Assembly (NCBI RefSeq): GCF_001724715.1
Contig: NZ_MEFG01000033.1
Span: forward strand, 1 to 56,995
Direction of reading: 5' to 3'
Source: Sphingomonas sp. SCN 67-18
Lineage (GTDB): Bacteria; Pseudomonadota; Alphaproteobacteria; Sphingomonadales; Sphingomonadaceae
Length of the DNA stretch: 56,995 nucleotides
Notes under the pieces: model-generated
Database searches by the model: none
What the model was told of the DNA's origin: nothing
Seen by the model: the letters and a program-made list of their open reading frames with translations, nothing else
Position numbers and translations under genes: made by a program
Part shown: one piece after another, positions 45,439-55,642 of the stretch
How the letters are laid out: the number at the start of each line of letters is the position of its first letter
How positions within the stretch are numbered: position 1 is the stretch's first letter

Positions 45439-45541
45439 CGCGCCACGCTTTCCCATACTGACCGCCGGCTTCGCCCCGCCGCCGCGTGGATGGTGATCCG
45501 CGCGGGGCGGGCCTTGCGCGCGTCCGGTTGCGACGGTTTTG

Positions 45542-45597
45542 TTGCAATGCACAAAAAACCCTTGCAATTTGCCGGGGCGTATTATATTGCACTGCAA
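45542..45597 (+). promoter_or_regulatory. three TTGCA dyads upstream of the phasin gene, candidate PhaR operators
   Basis: TTGCAATGCA (45542-45551), TTGCAATTTGCC (45562-45573) and the perfect dyad TTGCACTGCAA (45587-45597) lie 35-90 bases before the phasin start. PHA repressors of the PhaR type bind TGC-rich dyads before phasin genes. A TATATT sequence at 45583-45588 could be a -10 element overlapped by the third site. Confidence 0.45.
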
Positions 45598-45631
45598 CAT
45601 GAACGTTGAACCGCAGAGTCGAGGGCCTGAA

Positions 45632-46375
45632 ATGTCCGAAAAGACGACCGGTAAGCCGCCGGTGAAGAAAGCCGACGCCGCCGCTGCTCCCGCAGTTGCG
45701 AAGTCCGAACCGGTGGCCGCCAAGGCTGCGCCCGCGAAGGTGGAGGCCGCCCGGCCCGCGCCGGAACCGGTCGCCAAGGCGGAAACCCCGAAGTCCGCGC
45801 CGGTGAAGGCGGAAGCGCCGAAGATTGAAGAAACAGCGATCGAGGCTCCGGCCGCCAAGACCGCATCCGTTGAAACCGCACCCAAGGCGGATCCGGCCCC
45901 GGCCGCCGCCAAGAAAGGAACCACGATGAACGACACCGTGAACAAGATCGCCAACGAAACCGCCGAGCGCGCCCAGGCCGCTTTCGGCGACGTCAACGCC
46001 CGCGCCAAGGCTGCGCTGGAAAAGGGCGCCAAGTTCTTCGAAGAGATCAACGAATTCAACAAGGGCAACATCGAAGCCCTGGTCGAATCGTCCAAGGTTG
46101 CCGCCAAGGCCGCCGAGACGCTGGGCCAGGAAGCCGCCGAGACCGCCCGCAAGAATTACGAGACCGCTTCGAGCGCGCTGAAGAGCTTCGCGTCGGTCAA
46201 GTCGCCGACCGAGCTGTTCCAGCTGCAGAGCGAATATGCCCGTAACGCCTTCGACGCGTTCGTGGCGCAGGCGTCCAAGAACAGTGAGACCGTGCTGAAG
46301 CTGGCCGGCGAAGTCGTCCAGCCGCTGTCGAACCGCTTCGCGGTCGCCGCGGAAAAGATCAAGAAGGCCGCCTGA
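45632..46375 (+). CDS. phasin-family granule-associated protein with Ala/Lys/Pro-rich N-terminus
   Basis: This 247-residue protein starts at ATG 45632, with GAGGG six bases upstream; ATG 45599 is an alternative. The first ~100 residues are low complexity (Ala, Lys, Pro, Glu). The phasin_2 domain follows, starting near MNDTVNKIANETAERAQAAF, with amphipathic helices and ELFQLQSEYARNAFDAFVAQ. Phasins coat PHA granules and control their size. Context after phaC supports the call. The N-terminal extension resembles tails of PhaF-like, DNA-associated phasins. Confidence 0.88.
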   Translation: MSEKTTGKPPVKKADAAAAPAVAKSEPVAAKAAPAKVEAARPAPEPVAKAETPKSAPVKAEAPKIEETAIEAPAAKTASVETAPKADPAPAAAKKGTTMNDTVNKIANETAERAQAAFGDVNARAKAALEKGAKFFEEINEFNKGNIEALVESSKVAAKAAETLGQEAAETARKNYETASSALKSFASVKSPTELFQLQSEYARNAFDAFVAQASKNSETVLKLAGEVVQPLSNRFAVAAEKIKKAA

Positions 46376-46408
46376 GCCTTCTGCCGATTTGTACCTGCGT
46401 AAGGAAAG

Positions 46409-46435
46409 CGGTCGTCCGAAAGGGCGGCCGTTTTT
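46409..46435 (+). terminator. rho-independent terminator after the phasin gene
   Basis: CGGTCGTCC and GGGCGGCCG pair around a GAAA tetraloop (46409-46430), with two G-T wobbles, followed by five T. It begins 34 bases after the phasin stop. Confidence 0.85.
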
Positions 46436-46535
46436 CTTTGCGCGCGCGGCGTGCGCGGGTGTCCCGTTTTCGACCGGCGGATCGCGCTGCCCCTTGCCCT
46501 GCCGCCGCGCCATGCCATATCCTGCGGACTGAGAC

Positions 46536-46907
46536 ATGCGTGAGTCCCCATCCCCAATACAGTCCGGTTCGCGCGTCACCCTGATGGCGCAGCGCAAGGA
46601 TGACGAGAACGGCACCGGCCTGGGCGTTGCCACGCGCACCCGCGCGCGCACCAAAAAGCCGTCGCCCTACAAGGTGCTGATGCTGAACGACGATTATACG
46701 CCGATGGAATTCGTGGTGCTCTGCCTGCAGCGATTCTTCCGCATGGACATGGAGGATGCGACGCGGGTGATGCTGCACGTCCACCAGAAGGGCGTCGGCG
46801 TGTGCGGCATATTCAGCTATGAAGTGGCCGAGGCGAAGGTGAGCCAGGTGATTGATTTCGCCCGGCAAAACCAGCACCCGCTGCAATGCACGCTTGAAAA
46901 GGCCTGA
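46536..46907 (+). CDS. clpS: ClpS adaptor for the ClpAP protease
   Basis: ClpS hands N-degron substrates to ClpA. The 123-residue protein has a flexible N-terminus and the conserved core [40 protein letters not shown]. The substrate-binding DD and M residues and the ClpA-contacting HVHQKG are all present. The start could be ATG 46536 or ATG 46584. clpA is not adjacent; murA follows. Confidence 0.94.
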   Translation: MRESPSPIQSGSRVTLMAQRKDDENGTGLGVATRTRARTKKPSPYKVLMLNDDYTPMEFVVLCLQRFFRMDMEDATRVMLHVHQKGVGVCGIFSYEVAEAKVSQVIDFARQNQHPLQCTLEKA

Positions 46908-46957
46908 TCGCCGGCCCCGGCGCTTGCGCGCGCCGCGCCAGCGGCTAGAAGCCTGAA

Positions 46958-48241
46958 ATGGACCGGATCATCATCAATGGCGGCAAGCGGCTGGAAGGCC
47001 GGTTGCCGATTTCGGGCGCGAAGAACGCCGCCCTCACCCTGCTGCCCTGCGCGCTGTTGACGGACGAGCCGCTGACGCTGCGCAACCTGCCCCGGCTGGC
47101 TGATGTCGACAGTTTCGGCCACCTGCTGAACCAGCTTGGCGTGTCGACGATGATCGAGGGCACCAGCCCCGAGGATTTCGGCCGGGTGATGACGATGCGG
47201 GCCAACCGCGTCACCTCCACCGTCGCGCCCTATGACATCGTCCGCAAGATGCGCGCGTCCATATTGGTGCTGGGGCCGCTGGTGGCGCGGGCCGGGGAGG
47301 CGACGGTATCGCTGCCCGGCGGCTGCGCGATCGGCAACCGCCCGATCGACCTGCACCTGAAGGCGCTTGAGGCGCTGGGCGCGGAGATCGAGCTGACCGC
47401 GGGCTATGTGAAGGCGACCGCGCCGGGCGGGCGCTTGCCCGGCGGGACGGTGGTGTTCCCGATCGTCTCGGTCGGCGCCACGGAGAATGCGGTGATGGCC
47501 GCGGTGCTGGCGTCCGGCCAGTCCACCATCCAGAATGCGGCGCGCGAGCCGGAAATCGTCGACCTGTGCCGTTGCCTGGTGGCGATGGGCGCGCGGATCG
47601 ACGGCATCGGCACCGAGACGCTGACCATCGAGGGGCGCAAGGAACTGCACGGCGCAACCTATCAGGTGATGGCCGACCGCATCGAGGCGGGCAGCTATGC
47701 CTGCGCGGCGGCGATCACCGGCGGGTCGCTGGACCTGATCGGCGTCAATGCGGACGAGATGCGCGCCACGCTGCACGCGCTGGCGCAGGCCGGCGTGATC
47801 ATTGAGGAAAAGCGCGATTCCGTGCGCGTTTCGGCCGACGGCCGGTTGAAGCCGCTGACCCTGTCGACCGCGCCATATCCCGGTTTCGCCACCGACATGC
47901 AGGCGCAGTTCATGGCGATGTTGACCCTGGCGGAAGGCACCAGCGTGCTGACCGAGACGATTTTCGAGAACCGCTACATGCACGTGCCGGAACTGGCGCG
48001 GATGGGCGCCGACATCCAGGTGACCGGCCGGTCGGCGGTCGTCCACGGCGTGTCCGGGCTGACCGGCGCGCCGGTGATGGCGACGGACCTGCGCGCATCG
48101 ATGAGCCTGATCATCGCCGGGCTGGCCGCGTCTGGCGAGACGCAGGTGCAGCGCGTCTATCATCTCGACCGCGGTTATGAGCGGCTGGAGGAAAAACTGC
48201 AGGCGGTGGGGGCCGACATCGAACGCGCCGGCGATGGCTGA
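46958..48241 (+). CDS. murA: UDP-N-acetylglucosamine 1-carboxyvinyltransferase
   Basis: MurA performs the first committed step of peptidoglycan synthesis, transferring enolpyruvate to UDP-GlcNAc. The 427-residue protein has [20 protein letters not shown] at the N-terminus and the active-site Cys123 in [12 protein letters not shown], the residue alkylated by fosfomycin. The expected length and C-terminal [13 protein letters not shown] are present. Its last eight bases overlap the next histidine kinase gene. Confidence 0.97.
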   Translation: MDRIIINGGKRLEGRLPISGAKNAALTLLPCALLTDEPLTLRNLPRLADVDSFGHLLNQLGVSTMIEGTSPEDFGRVMTMRANRVTSTVAPYDIVRKMRASILVLGPLVARAGEATVSLPGGCAIGNRPIDLHLKALEALGAEIELTAGYVKATAPGGRLPGGTVVFPIVSVGATENAVMAAVLASGQSTIQNAAREPEIVDLCRCLVAMGARIDGIGTETLTIEGRKELHGATYQVMADRIEAGSYACAAAITGGSLDLIGVNADEMRATLHALAQAGVIIEEKRDSVRVSADGRLKPLTLSTAPYPGFATDMQAQFMAMLTLAEGTSVLTETIFENRYMHVPELARMGADIQVTGRSAVVHGVSGLTGAPVMATDLRASMSLIIAGLAASGETQVQRVYHLDRGYERLEEKLQAVGADIERAGDG

Positions 48242-49766
48242 ACCGGACGACGCCGCAACCGAGGAAGAGCGTCAACGGCTGATGGCGCATTACGACCTGC
48301 CGGACGAAGGCGTTTCGGCGTTCGATCCGGTCGCGGATTTCGCCGCCGCCCTGTGCGGCACGCCGATCGCGCTGGTCAGCATCGTCGAGAGTTGCCGGCA
48401 GCGTTTCATCGCCAGGACCGGGCTGGACGCCAGCGAAACCCCGCGCGAGCAATCCTTCTGCGCCCATGCGATGCGGGGCAGCGCGATCATGATCGTGCCG
48501 GACGCGACGGCGGACCCGCGCTTCGTGGACAATGCGCTGGTGACGGGGGCGCCCCACATCCGTTTCTATGCGGGCGCGCCGCTGGTGTCGCGCGAGGGGG
48601 TGCCGCTCGGCTCGCTCTGCGTCATCGACACCGTTCCCCGCGCCGGGCTGACCCCGCTGCAGGCGCAGGGGCTGACCGTGCTGGCCGACCAGATCATGGC
48701 GGGGCTGGAGGCGACGCGCAGCGTGAAGGAGCGCGCCGAGGCGGACCGGCTGGCCGCGCTCGCCATCGCCGCCAGCGAGCGGCGGTTCCGCGTGCTGGCG
48801 GACGCCATGCCGCAGATGGTGTGGTCGTCCCGCGCGGACGGATTTCACGATTATTACAATGCCCGCTGGTATGAATTCATCGGCAAGGCGGCGGAGCAGA
48901 CGGACGCCCAGCAGTGGAGCGGCCATTTCCACCCCGACGACCAGGAGCGCGCCCGCGCGATCTGGGCCAGATCGCTACAGAGCGGCGAGCCTTATGAGCT
49001 GGAATACCGGCTGCGCCACCATAGCGGCGAATATCGCTGGACGCTGGGCCGAGCGCTGCCGATGCGCGACGAGCAGGGGGCGGTGGTGCGCTGGTTCGGC
49101 ACCTGCACCGACATCCACGAACAGAAGCTGACGTCCGAACAGCGCGAGATGCTGGCCCATGAACTGAGCCACCGCATCAAGAACATCTTTTCGGTGATCG
49201 GCGGGCTGATCGGCTTTTCGGCGCGCGCGCATCCCGAGATCGAGCCGGCCATCGAGGAATTGCGCGAGCGGGTGATGGCGCTGGGCCGCGCCCATGATTT
49301 CGTCCGCCCGCACAGCGCGAGATCCGCCGAGGGGCGGGAACGGACCAGCCTGGCGGCGTTGCTGGGCGAACTGTTCGAGCCTTATCGGCGCGACGATGCC
49401 GGGCGGGTCGTCATCCGGGGCGACGATGTGCGGGTGGACGACCGCTCGGCGACGCCGCTGGCGATGATCTTCCACGAGCTTGCCACCAACGCCGCCAAAT
49501 ATGGTGCATTATCCGTTGAAAAAGGAACCATATCGGTTTCCATCGCGCGGCGGGACGATATCTGCGTCATCGACTGGGTGGAACGGGGCGGCCCGGCCGT
49601 GCGCGCGCCGGTGGACGGGGACGGTTTCGGCACCCGGCTGATCGCGATGAGCGGCGAGCGCCAGCTGGGCGGCACGGTGGTTCGCGAATGGGCGGAGGAG
49701 GGGCTGCGGTTCAGCCTTGCAGTGCCGCTGTCGGCGATGAGCCGGGCGCCGCGCGAAAGCGCGTAA
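48234..49766 (+). CDS. GAF-PAS sensor histidine kinase of the HWE/HisKA_2 type
   Basis: This 510-residue protein starts at ATG 48234, inside the end of murA. A GAF domain spans about 20-165 ([39 protein letters not shown]). A PAS domain spans about 185-305 ([20 protein letters not shown] and a PAC-like tail, [12 protein letters not shown]). The kinase region has the phospho-acceptor His in [19 protein letters not shown] and [14 protein letters not shown]. There is no membrane segment, so it is a cytoplasmic sensor. A single-domain response regulator is encoded convergently with a 56-base 3' overlap and is the obvious partner. Confidence 0.9.
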   Translation: MAEPDDAATEEERQRLMAHYDLPDEGVSAFDPVADFAAALCGTPIALVSIVESCRQRFIARTGLDASETPREQSFCAHAMRGSAIMIVPDATADPRFVDNALVTGAPHIRFYAGAPLVSREGVPLGSLCVIDTVPRAGLTPLQAQGLTVLADQIMAGLEATRSVKERAEADRLAALAIAASERRFRVLADAMPQMVWSSRADGFHDYYNARWYEFIGKAAEQTDAQQWSGHFHPDDQERARAIWARSLQSGEPYELEYRLRHHSGEYRWTLGRALPMRDEQGAVVRWFGTCTDIHEQKLTSEQREMLAHELSHRIKNIFSVIGGLIGFSARAHPEIEPAIEELRERVMALGRAHDFVRPHSARSAEGRERTSLAALLGELFEPYRRDDAGRVVIRGDDVRVDDRSATPLAMIFHELATNAAKYGALSVEKGTISVSIARRDDICVIDWVERGGPAVRAPVDGDGFGTRLIAMSGERQLGGTVVREWAEEGLRFSLAVPLSAMSRAPRESA

Positions 49767-50142
49767 ACCCGCCCAGTTCCGCCTCGTCGGCGGCGTGGCC
49801 GGCGGCGATCTTCAGCGCGGCGCGGATCGTTTCCATGCGGAACGGCTTGGCGATGACGCCGAGCGCGGAGCCGTGGTCCGGCCCGATCTGCGCCGGATTG
49901 GCGGTGACGTAGATGACGTGGATGCCATGGTCCTTCGCCAGCGCCCGCGCGATGCCGGGTCCGGTCGCGCCGTCGCGCAGGTTGAGATCGACCAGCGCGA
50001 TGTCGGATTGCGGCGCGGCGGCGAGCGCGCCGTCACGGTCCGCGGCGATATCGCTGACCACGAAACCCGCCTGCTGCACCATATGTTCGATGTCGAGCGC
50101 GACGAAAATCTCGTCCTCGACCACCAGAACACGCTTCGTCAT
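49711..50142 (-). CDS. single-domain response regulator
   Basis: This 143-residue receiver has VLVVEDEIFVALDIEHMVQ, the phospho-acceptor Asp in ALVDLNLRDG, the Thr switch in VIYVTANP and Lys in VIAKPF. There is no output domain, as in CheY-like or HWE-kinase-linked receivers of alphaproteobacteria. Start ATG 50142 is chosen because the domain begins at MTKRVLVVEDE. It converges with, and overlaps, the GAF-PAS kinase gene. Confidence 0.9.
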   Translation of the reverse strand: MTKRVLVVEDEIFVALDIEHMVQQAGFVVSDIAADRDGALAAAPQSDIALVDLNLRDGATGPGIARALAKDHGIHVIYVTANPAQIGPDHGSALGVIAKPFRMETIRAALKIAAGHAADEAELGGFTRFRAAPGSSPTAALQG

Positions 50143-50263
50143 CGATCGAACCCCAAAATATCCGGCCTTCAACCCGGTCAGCAATGCACGGGGGGCGTCA
50201 GGGTTCCGCGCGGACGGATTGATCCAGGTTAATTCGGCCGGGATTGTGGTCGATCGGCAACAG

Positions 50264-51199
<936 letters not shown>

Positions 51200-51333
51200 G
51201 CGCGCGGTCCTTGGGCCATCATCCGGGATGGCGCCTCCTTAGGCAGCGGCGCGGCGCGGGGGAAGGGGGCGCGTGGCCTTGCCCCCGGTTTGTCGTCTGG
51301 CGGCGGTGCGGATCATCGATTAAAGCCCCCCGC

Positions 51334-53025
51334 ATGACCGACAATCTCACCATCGCGCTTGCCCAGACCCGGCAGAGGGTGGGCGACCTTGCCGGCAATG
51401 CCGATGCCATGCTGGCGAGGCGCGCCGAGGTGGTGGCTGGGGCTGGGGCTGGGGCTGGGGCTGGGGCTGGGGCGGTGGACCTGATCCTGTTCCCGGAACT
51501 GCAGCTGATCGGCTATCCGCCGGAAGACCTTGTGCTGAAGCCGGCGCTGGTGGCGCGCGCCGGGGAGGTGCTGGCGCGGCTGGCGGCGGCCACGGCTGAC
51601 GGCGGTCCGGCGATGCTGGTCGGCACGGTGGAGCGGGACGGCGACGCGCTCTACAATGTCCAGGCGCTGCTCGACGGCGGGCGGATCGCCGCGGTGCGCC
51701 GCAAGCACGACCTGCCCAATTACGGCACGTTCGACGAGAAGCGGATCTTCGCCAGCGGGCCGCTGCCCGATCCGGTCGATTTCCGCGGCGTGCGGATCGG
51801 CCTGCCGATCTGCGAGGACATCTGGGCGCCGGCGGTGTGCGCCCATTTGAAGCGGCAGGGGGCGGAACTGCTCATTTCGCCCAACGGCAGCCCCTATGAG
51901 ATCGACAAGGACGATCTGCGCAGCGGCAAGATCGCCGCGGCGCGGGTGGCCGAGACCGGGCTGCCGCTCATCTACCTGAACCGCGTCGGCGGGCAGGACG
52001 AGGTGGTGTTCGACGGCGCGTCCTTCGTGCTGAACGGAGACGGGGCGCTGGCACACCAGCTGCCGGACTGGCGCGAGGCGCTGGTCGTCACCCGCTGGAC
52101 GCGGGGCGCGGGCGGCTGGCGGTGCGCGCCGGGCGAGATCCATGCGCTCGACCCCCATCCGGCGGACATCTACCACGCCATGCTGGTGGCGTTGCGCGAC
52201 TATGTGGAGGCCAACCGCTTTCCGGGCGTCGTGCTCGGCCTGTCCGGCGGCATAGACAGTGCGCTTTCCGCCGCCGTGGCCGTGGATGCGCTGGGCGCGG
52301 AGCGGGTGCGCTGCGTGATGATGCCGTCGCGCTTCACCGTGGACGACAGCCTGGACGATGCCGCCGCCTGCGCACGGATGCTGGGCTGCCCCTATGAGAG
52401 CATCCCGATCGAGCCGGCGGTGGCGGCGTTCGACGGGATGCTGGCGGGGGCCTTTGCCGGGCGCGGGCGCGACCTGACCGAGGAGAATATCCAGTCGCGC
52501 ATCCGCGGCGTCACGCTGATGGCGATCAGCAACAAATTCGGCCCGATGGTGCTGACCACCGGCAACAAGAGCGAGATGTCCGTCGGCTATGCGACCATCT
52601 ATGGCGACATGGCTGGCGGCTATTCCGTGCTGAAGGATGCCTACAAGACCACGGTGTTCGCGCTGTCGCGCTGGCGCAACGCCAATCGCCCGGCGCTGGG
52701 CCTCGGCCCGGACGGGCCGGTGATGCCGGAACGGGTGATCACCAAGCCGCCCACCGCCGAACTGCGCGCCGATCAGAAGGATTCGGACAGCCTGCCGCCC
52801 TACGACATTCTCGACCCGATATTGCACGGGCTGGTCGAGGAGGAACTGTCCGTGGCCGAAGTGGCGGCGCGGGGGTTTGACCGGGAGACGGTGGCGCGGA
52901 TCGAGCGGCTGCTTTACCTCGCTGAATATAAGCGCCGTCAGGCGCCGCCGGGGGTGAAGCTGGGCAAGCGCAATTTCGGGCGGGATCGCCGCTATCCCAT
53001 TACCAATGCCTTCCGGACCGCCTGA
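51334..53025 (+). CDS. nadE: glutamine-dependent NAD+ synthetase
   Basis: This enzyme makes NAD+ from deamido-NAD using glutamine as amide donor. The 563-residue protein has an N-terminal nitrilase-type glutaminase: Glu in FPELQLIGYPPEDL, Lys in RRKHDLPNYGTFDEKRIF and the nucleophilic Cys in PICEDIWAP. The C-terminal synthetase has the ATP-binding GLSGGIDSALSAAVAVDAL. A run of six Ala-Gly pairs (residues 35-46), encoded by a perfect hexanucleotide repeat, is inserted between the first two strands of the glutaminase domain. The next gene follows after three bases. Confidence 0.95.
   Translation: MTDNLTIALAQTRQRVGDLAGNADAMLARRAEVVAGAGAGAGAGAGAVDLILFPELQLIGYPPEDLVLKPALVARAGEVLARLAAATADGGPAMLVGTVERDGDALYNVQALLDGGRIAAVRRKHDLPNYGTFDEKRIFASGPLPDPVDFRGVRIGLPICEDIWAPAVCAHLKRQGAELLISPNGSPYEIDKDDLRSGKIAAARVAETGLPLIYLNRVGGQDEVVFDGASFVLNGDGALAHQLPDWREALVVTRWTRGAGGWRCAPGEIHALDPHPADIYHAMLVALRDYVEANRFPGVVLGLSGGIDSALSAAVAVDALGAERVRCVMMPSRFTVDDSLDDAAACARMLGCPYESIPIEPAVAAFDGMLAGAFAGRGRDLTEENIQSRIRGVTLMAISNKFGPMVLTTGNKSEMSVGYATIYGDMAGGYSVLKDAYKTTVFALSRWRNANRPALGLGPDGPVMPERVITKPPTAELRADQKDSDSLPPYDILDPILHGLVEEELSVAEVAARGFDRETVARIERLLYLAEYKRRQAPPGVKLGKRNFGRDRRYPITNAFRTA
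51436..51471 (+). repeat. in-frame GCTGGG hexanucleotide repeat in nadE
   Basis: Six perfect tandem copies of GCTGGG encode (Ala-Gly)6. Codon choice inside the repeat (GCT, GGG) differs from the surrounding gene, which prefers GCG, GCC and GGC. The unit is six bases long, so copy-number change would alter length but not frame. Confidence 0.95.
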
Positions 53026-53028
53026 ACC

Positions 53029-54372
53029 ATGAGCGTCGTCACCCGTTTCGCGCCGTCGCCCACCGGGCGGCTGCATGTCGGCAATGTCCGTACCGCGATC
53101 CACAACTGGATGTGGGCGCGCCGGCAGGGCGGGCGTTTCCTGCTGCGCATCGACGATACCGATGCGGAGCGGTCCCGGGAGGCGTTCGTCGACTCGATCC
53201 GCGCGGACCTGGCCTGGCTGGGCCTGGGCTGGGACGGCGAGGAGCGGCAATCGCAACGCTTCGCGCTGTATGAACGGCGCTTCGCGGCGCTGAAGGCGGC
53301 GGGGCGGGTCTATCCCTGTTACGAGACGCCGCAGGAACTGGAGCTGAAGCGCAAGGTGCGGCTGGGCCGGGGGCTGCCGCCGGTTTACGATCAGGCGGCG
53401 CTGGCGCTGACCGATGCCGAACGGGCGACCCTGGAGGCGGGGGGGCGCAGGCCGCACTGGCGCTTCCGGCTGGACCATGGCGCGCCGATCCACTGGGACG
53501 ACATGATCCGGGGCGAGCAGCGGTTCGACCCGGCGCTGCTCAGCGATCCGGTGGTCCGCCGCGCGGACGGATCGTGGCTCTACATGCTGCCGTCCGCCAT
53601 CGACGATGTCGACATGGGGGTCAGCCATGTGGTGCGGGGCGAAGACCATGTTTCCAACACCGCGACGCAGATTCAGATGTTTTCCGCGCTGGACGCAGCG
53701 CCGCCCCGCTTCGCGCATGAGGCGCTGCTGGTAGGCAGCGAGGGCAAGCTGTCGAAACGGCTGGGGTCGATCGGCATCGACGATTTCCGCGCCGCCGGCA
53801 TCGAGCCGCTGGCGCTGATCGCGCTGCTGGCGCGGATCGGCACCAGCGACCCGGTGGAGCCGGTGCAGGAATTGGCGCCGCTGGTCGCGGGCATGGATTT
53901 CAGCCGCTTCGGCCGCGCGCCCGCGCGCTTCGACGAGGCGGAGCTGGCGGCGCTCAACGCGCGCATCATCCACGGCACCGGCTTTGCGGCCGTCGCCGGC
54001 CGGCTGCCGGCGGGCATGGGCGAGGACGGCTGGCTGGCGGTGCGCGGCAATATCGCTACCGTGGCGGAGGCGGCGGACTGGTGGGCGGTGGTGCAGGGGC
54101 CGCTGGCGCCCCCCGCGCTGGAGCCGGAGGACCGCGCCTTCACGGCGGCGGCGGCGGATGCGGCGGCGGCGATGGGCTGGGCGGGCGACCCCTGGCACGA
54201 TCTGACCGGCGCGCTGAAGCAATCGACCGGGCGCAAGGGCAAGGCGCTGTTCCTGCCGCTCCGCCGCGCGCTGACCGGGCGGGACCATGGCCCGGACATG
54301 GCGGCGCTGCTGCCGCTGATCGGCCGCGAGGCGGCGGTCGCGCGGCTGAGGGCGGCCGCCGCGGCGGATTGA
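53029..54372 (+). CDS. gltX: glutamate-tRNA ligase
   Basis: This class I aminoacyl-tRNA synthetase has 447 residues. The HIGH-type motif is PSPTGRLHVGNVR and the KMSKS-type motif is EGKLSKRLGS. RIDDTDAERS and HVVRGEDHVSNTATQIQMF are also conserved. The C-terminal anticodon-binding region is present, so it is not the short glutamyl-Q synthetase. Many alphaproteobacteria have two GltX proteins, one of which charges tRNA-Gln indirectly; which this is cannot be told. It starts three bases after nadE. Confidence 0.93.
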   Translation: MSVVTRFAPSPTGRLHVGNVRTAIHNWMWARRQGGRFLLRIDDTDAERSREAFVDSIRADLAWLGLGWDGEERQSQRFALYERRFAALKAAGRVYPCYETPQELELKRKVRLGRGLPPVYDQAALALTDAERATLEAGGRRPHWRFRLDHGAPIHWDDMIRGEQRFDPALLSDPVVRRADGSWLYMLPSAIDDVDMGVSHVVRGEDHVSNTATQIQMFSALDAAPPRFAHEALLVGSEGKLSKRLGSIGIDDFRAAGIEPLALIALLARIGTSDPVEPVQELAPLVAGMDFSRFGRAPARFDEAELAALNARIIHGTGFAAVAGRLPAGMGEDGWLAVRGNIATVAEAADWWAVVQGPLAPPALEPEDRAFTAAAADAAAAMGWAGDPWHDLTGALKQSTGRKGKALFLPLRRALTGRDHGPDMAALLPLIGREAAVARLRAAAAAD

Positions 54373-54436
54373 TCGACGACGAGCACCGGAGAGCGGGCGG
54401 GATAGCCGCCTGAACGAAAAGGCTTGTTTCGGTGAA

Positions 54437-54454
54437 GTTATGTTGTAACATCCC
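54437..54454 (+). promoter_or_regulatory. candidate Zur box upstream of tonB
   Basis: GTTATGTTGTAACATCCC contains the dyad ATGTT-GT-AACAT. This is close to the alphaproteobacterial Zur consensus as I recall it (ATGTTAT and ACAT in a palindrome). It lies 46-63 bases before the tonB start, where a repressor would cover the promoter. Confidence 0.5.
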
Positions 54455-54499
54455 ATTACGGCGGTCGCGTCGTGGCGCCGCCGGACAATGGAGGATGCC

Positions 54500-55162
54500 A
54501 TGCAGGTCCAGTCCTATTCAGGTCAGCGCTATCAGGGGTCTACCCATCATCCGGTCGCGATGGGGGCGATCATCGTCGTGCACGCGGCGGCGCTCACCGC
54601 GCTGCTGATGGCCAAGAGCGGCTATATCCCCGACATCCCGGCCATCCTGATCGCCGATCCGATCTCCATCGACCAGGCCGATCCGCCACCGCCGCCGCCA
54701 ACGGACGAGCCGGATACGCCGCACGTCAAATCCCGCATCGACACGCCGGACCGGCAGGTGAAGTCCGTTCAGGACGAAGTCGTGCTCTCGGGGCCGACGA
54801 CCATCGATCCACTGTCGCCGGGGCCATTGGACGGCGCGGGGACGAAGGCGGCGGACCCGTCCCTGCCGGCGCCCGTGCTGGTGGATCCAAGGGTGGACCC
54901 CCGCTTTGCCGATGCGCTGCAGCCGCCCTATCCGCCGGCCAAGCAGCGGCTGGGCGAGGAGGGGCGGGTGTCGGTGAAGGTGCTGGTCGGCACTGACGGG
55001 CGGGTGAAGGCGGTGACGCTGCTCTCCGCCACCGACGACGCCTTCTTTGCCGCGACCGAGCGGCAGGCGCTGCGTTACTGGCGCTTCCGCCCGGCCACGC
55101 GCGACGGCGTGCCGGTCGAGGGCTGGCGGACGATGACGGTGCGGTTCGAAATCGGCCGGTGA
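54500..55162 (+). CDS. tonB: TonB energy-transducing protein
   Basis: TonB couples the inner-membrane ExbBD motor to outer-membrane receptors. The 220-residue protein has a membrane segment (PVAMGAIIVVHAAALTALLM) with the conserved His, a proline-rich periplasmic spacer (DPPPPPPTDEPDTP) and a C-terminal TonB domain (YPPAKQRLGEEGRVSVKVLV, QALRYWRFRPATRDGVPVEG). Start ATG 54500 has GGAGG five bases upstream; an ATG at 54488 overlaps that ribosome site. exbB and exbD are not in the window. The Zur-like box suggests zinc-responsive expression. Confidence 0.93.
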   Translation: MQVQSYSGQRYQGSTHHPVAMGAIIVVHAAALTALLMAKSGYIPDIPAILIADPISIDQADPPPPPPTDEPDTPHVKSRIDTPDRQVKSVQDEVVLSGPTTIDPLSPGPLDGAGTKAADPSLPAPVLVDPRVDPRFADALQPPYPPAKQRLGEEGRVSVKVLVGTDGRVKAVTLLSATDDAFFAATERQALRYWRFRPATRDGVPVEGWRTMTVRFEIGR

Positions 55163-55215
55163 GCAGAGGGAAGACGGGACTGGCGAAGCGGCGCGATGCC
55201 CCCTATCTTGGCGCG

Positions 55216-55563
55216 ATGGCGCTTCTCGGTCCCGTCTCTCCCCTTGGCGCGTTGCGCGACCTGCGGCGATTTCTCGCGAGCCGCGAGCGGCATGAGCTGG
55301 TCTTCGCCTTTCTGGCGGTGCTGGTCACCTGCACGCTGATCGTCGGCTTCATCCTCGATAACAACATGAAGAAGCCCTATAAGCGCGACATCGTCTATTT
55401 CGAGAACTGGACCGAGAACCGCACCGATGCGGAGATCGTCGCCCAGCAGAAGATAGACCAGGCCCGGCGCGAGGTGGAGGAAGCGAAGCTGGAGGCGGCG
55501 CGCGCCAAGCGGCGGGCCGAGTTCAAGCGGCTGGACGACAAGCTCAACAAGCTGGGGATCTGA
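55216..55563 (+). CDS. small membrane protein with C-terminal coiled coil, function unknown
   Basis: This protein of about 115 residues has one membrane helix (LVFAFLAVLVTCTLIVGFIL) near residues 31-50. The charged tail (QQKIDQARREVEEAKLEAAR, then AKRRAEFKRLDDKL) is likely a coiled coil. A GTG at 55159 that overlaps the tonB stop would add 19 residues and imply coupling; I prefer ATG 55216 because sequence before it looks less protein-like, but this is not settled. I recognise no family. Position after tonB hints at an envelope role. Confidence 0.65.
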   Translation: MALLGPVSPLGALRDLRRFLASRERHELVFAFLAVLVTCTLIVGFILDNNMKKPYKRDIVYFENWTENRTDAEIVAQQKIDQARREVEEAKLEAARAKRRAEFKRLDDKLNKLGI

Positions 55564-55642
55564 CGGGCAGGACGCGGCGCGGCAGGGCGTGGCAAGGCCG
55601 GGCGCCGCCGTGGATGCGGCGCTCGCTTGCCCCGCCCCGCGC

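Noticed and set aside
51436-51471. Phase-variable on/off switching of nadE by the repeat.
   Set aside because: The unit is six bases, so slippage keeps the reading frame; only length variation is possible.
53029-54372. Glutamyl-Q tRNA(Asp) synthetase (GluQ).
   Set aside because: The protein is full length with an anticodon-binding C-terminal region, whereas GluQ lacks it.
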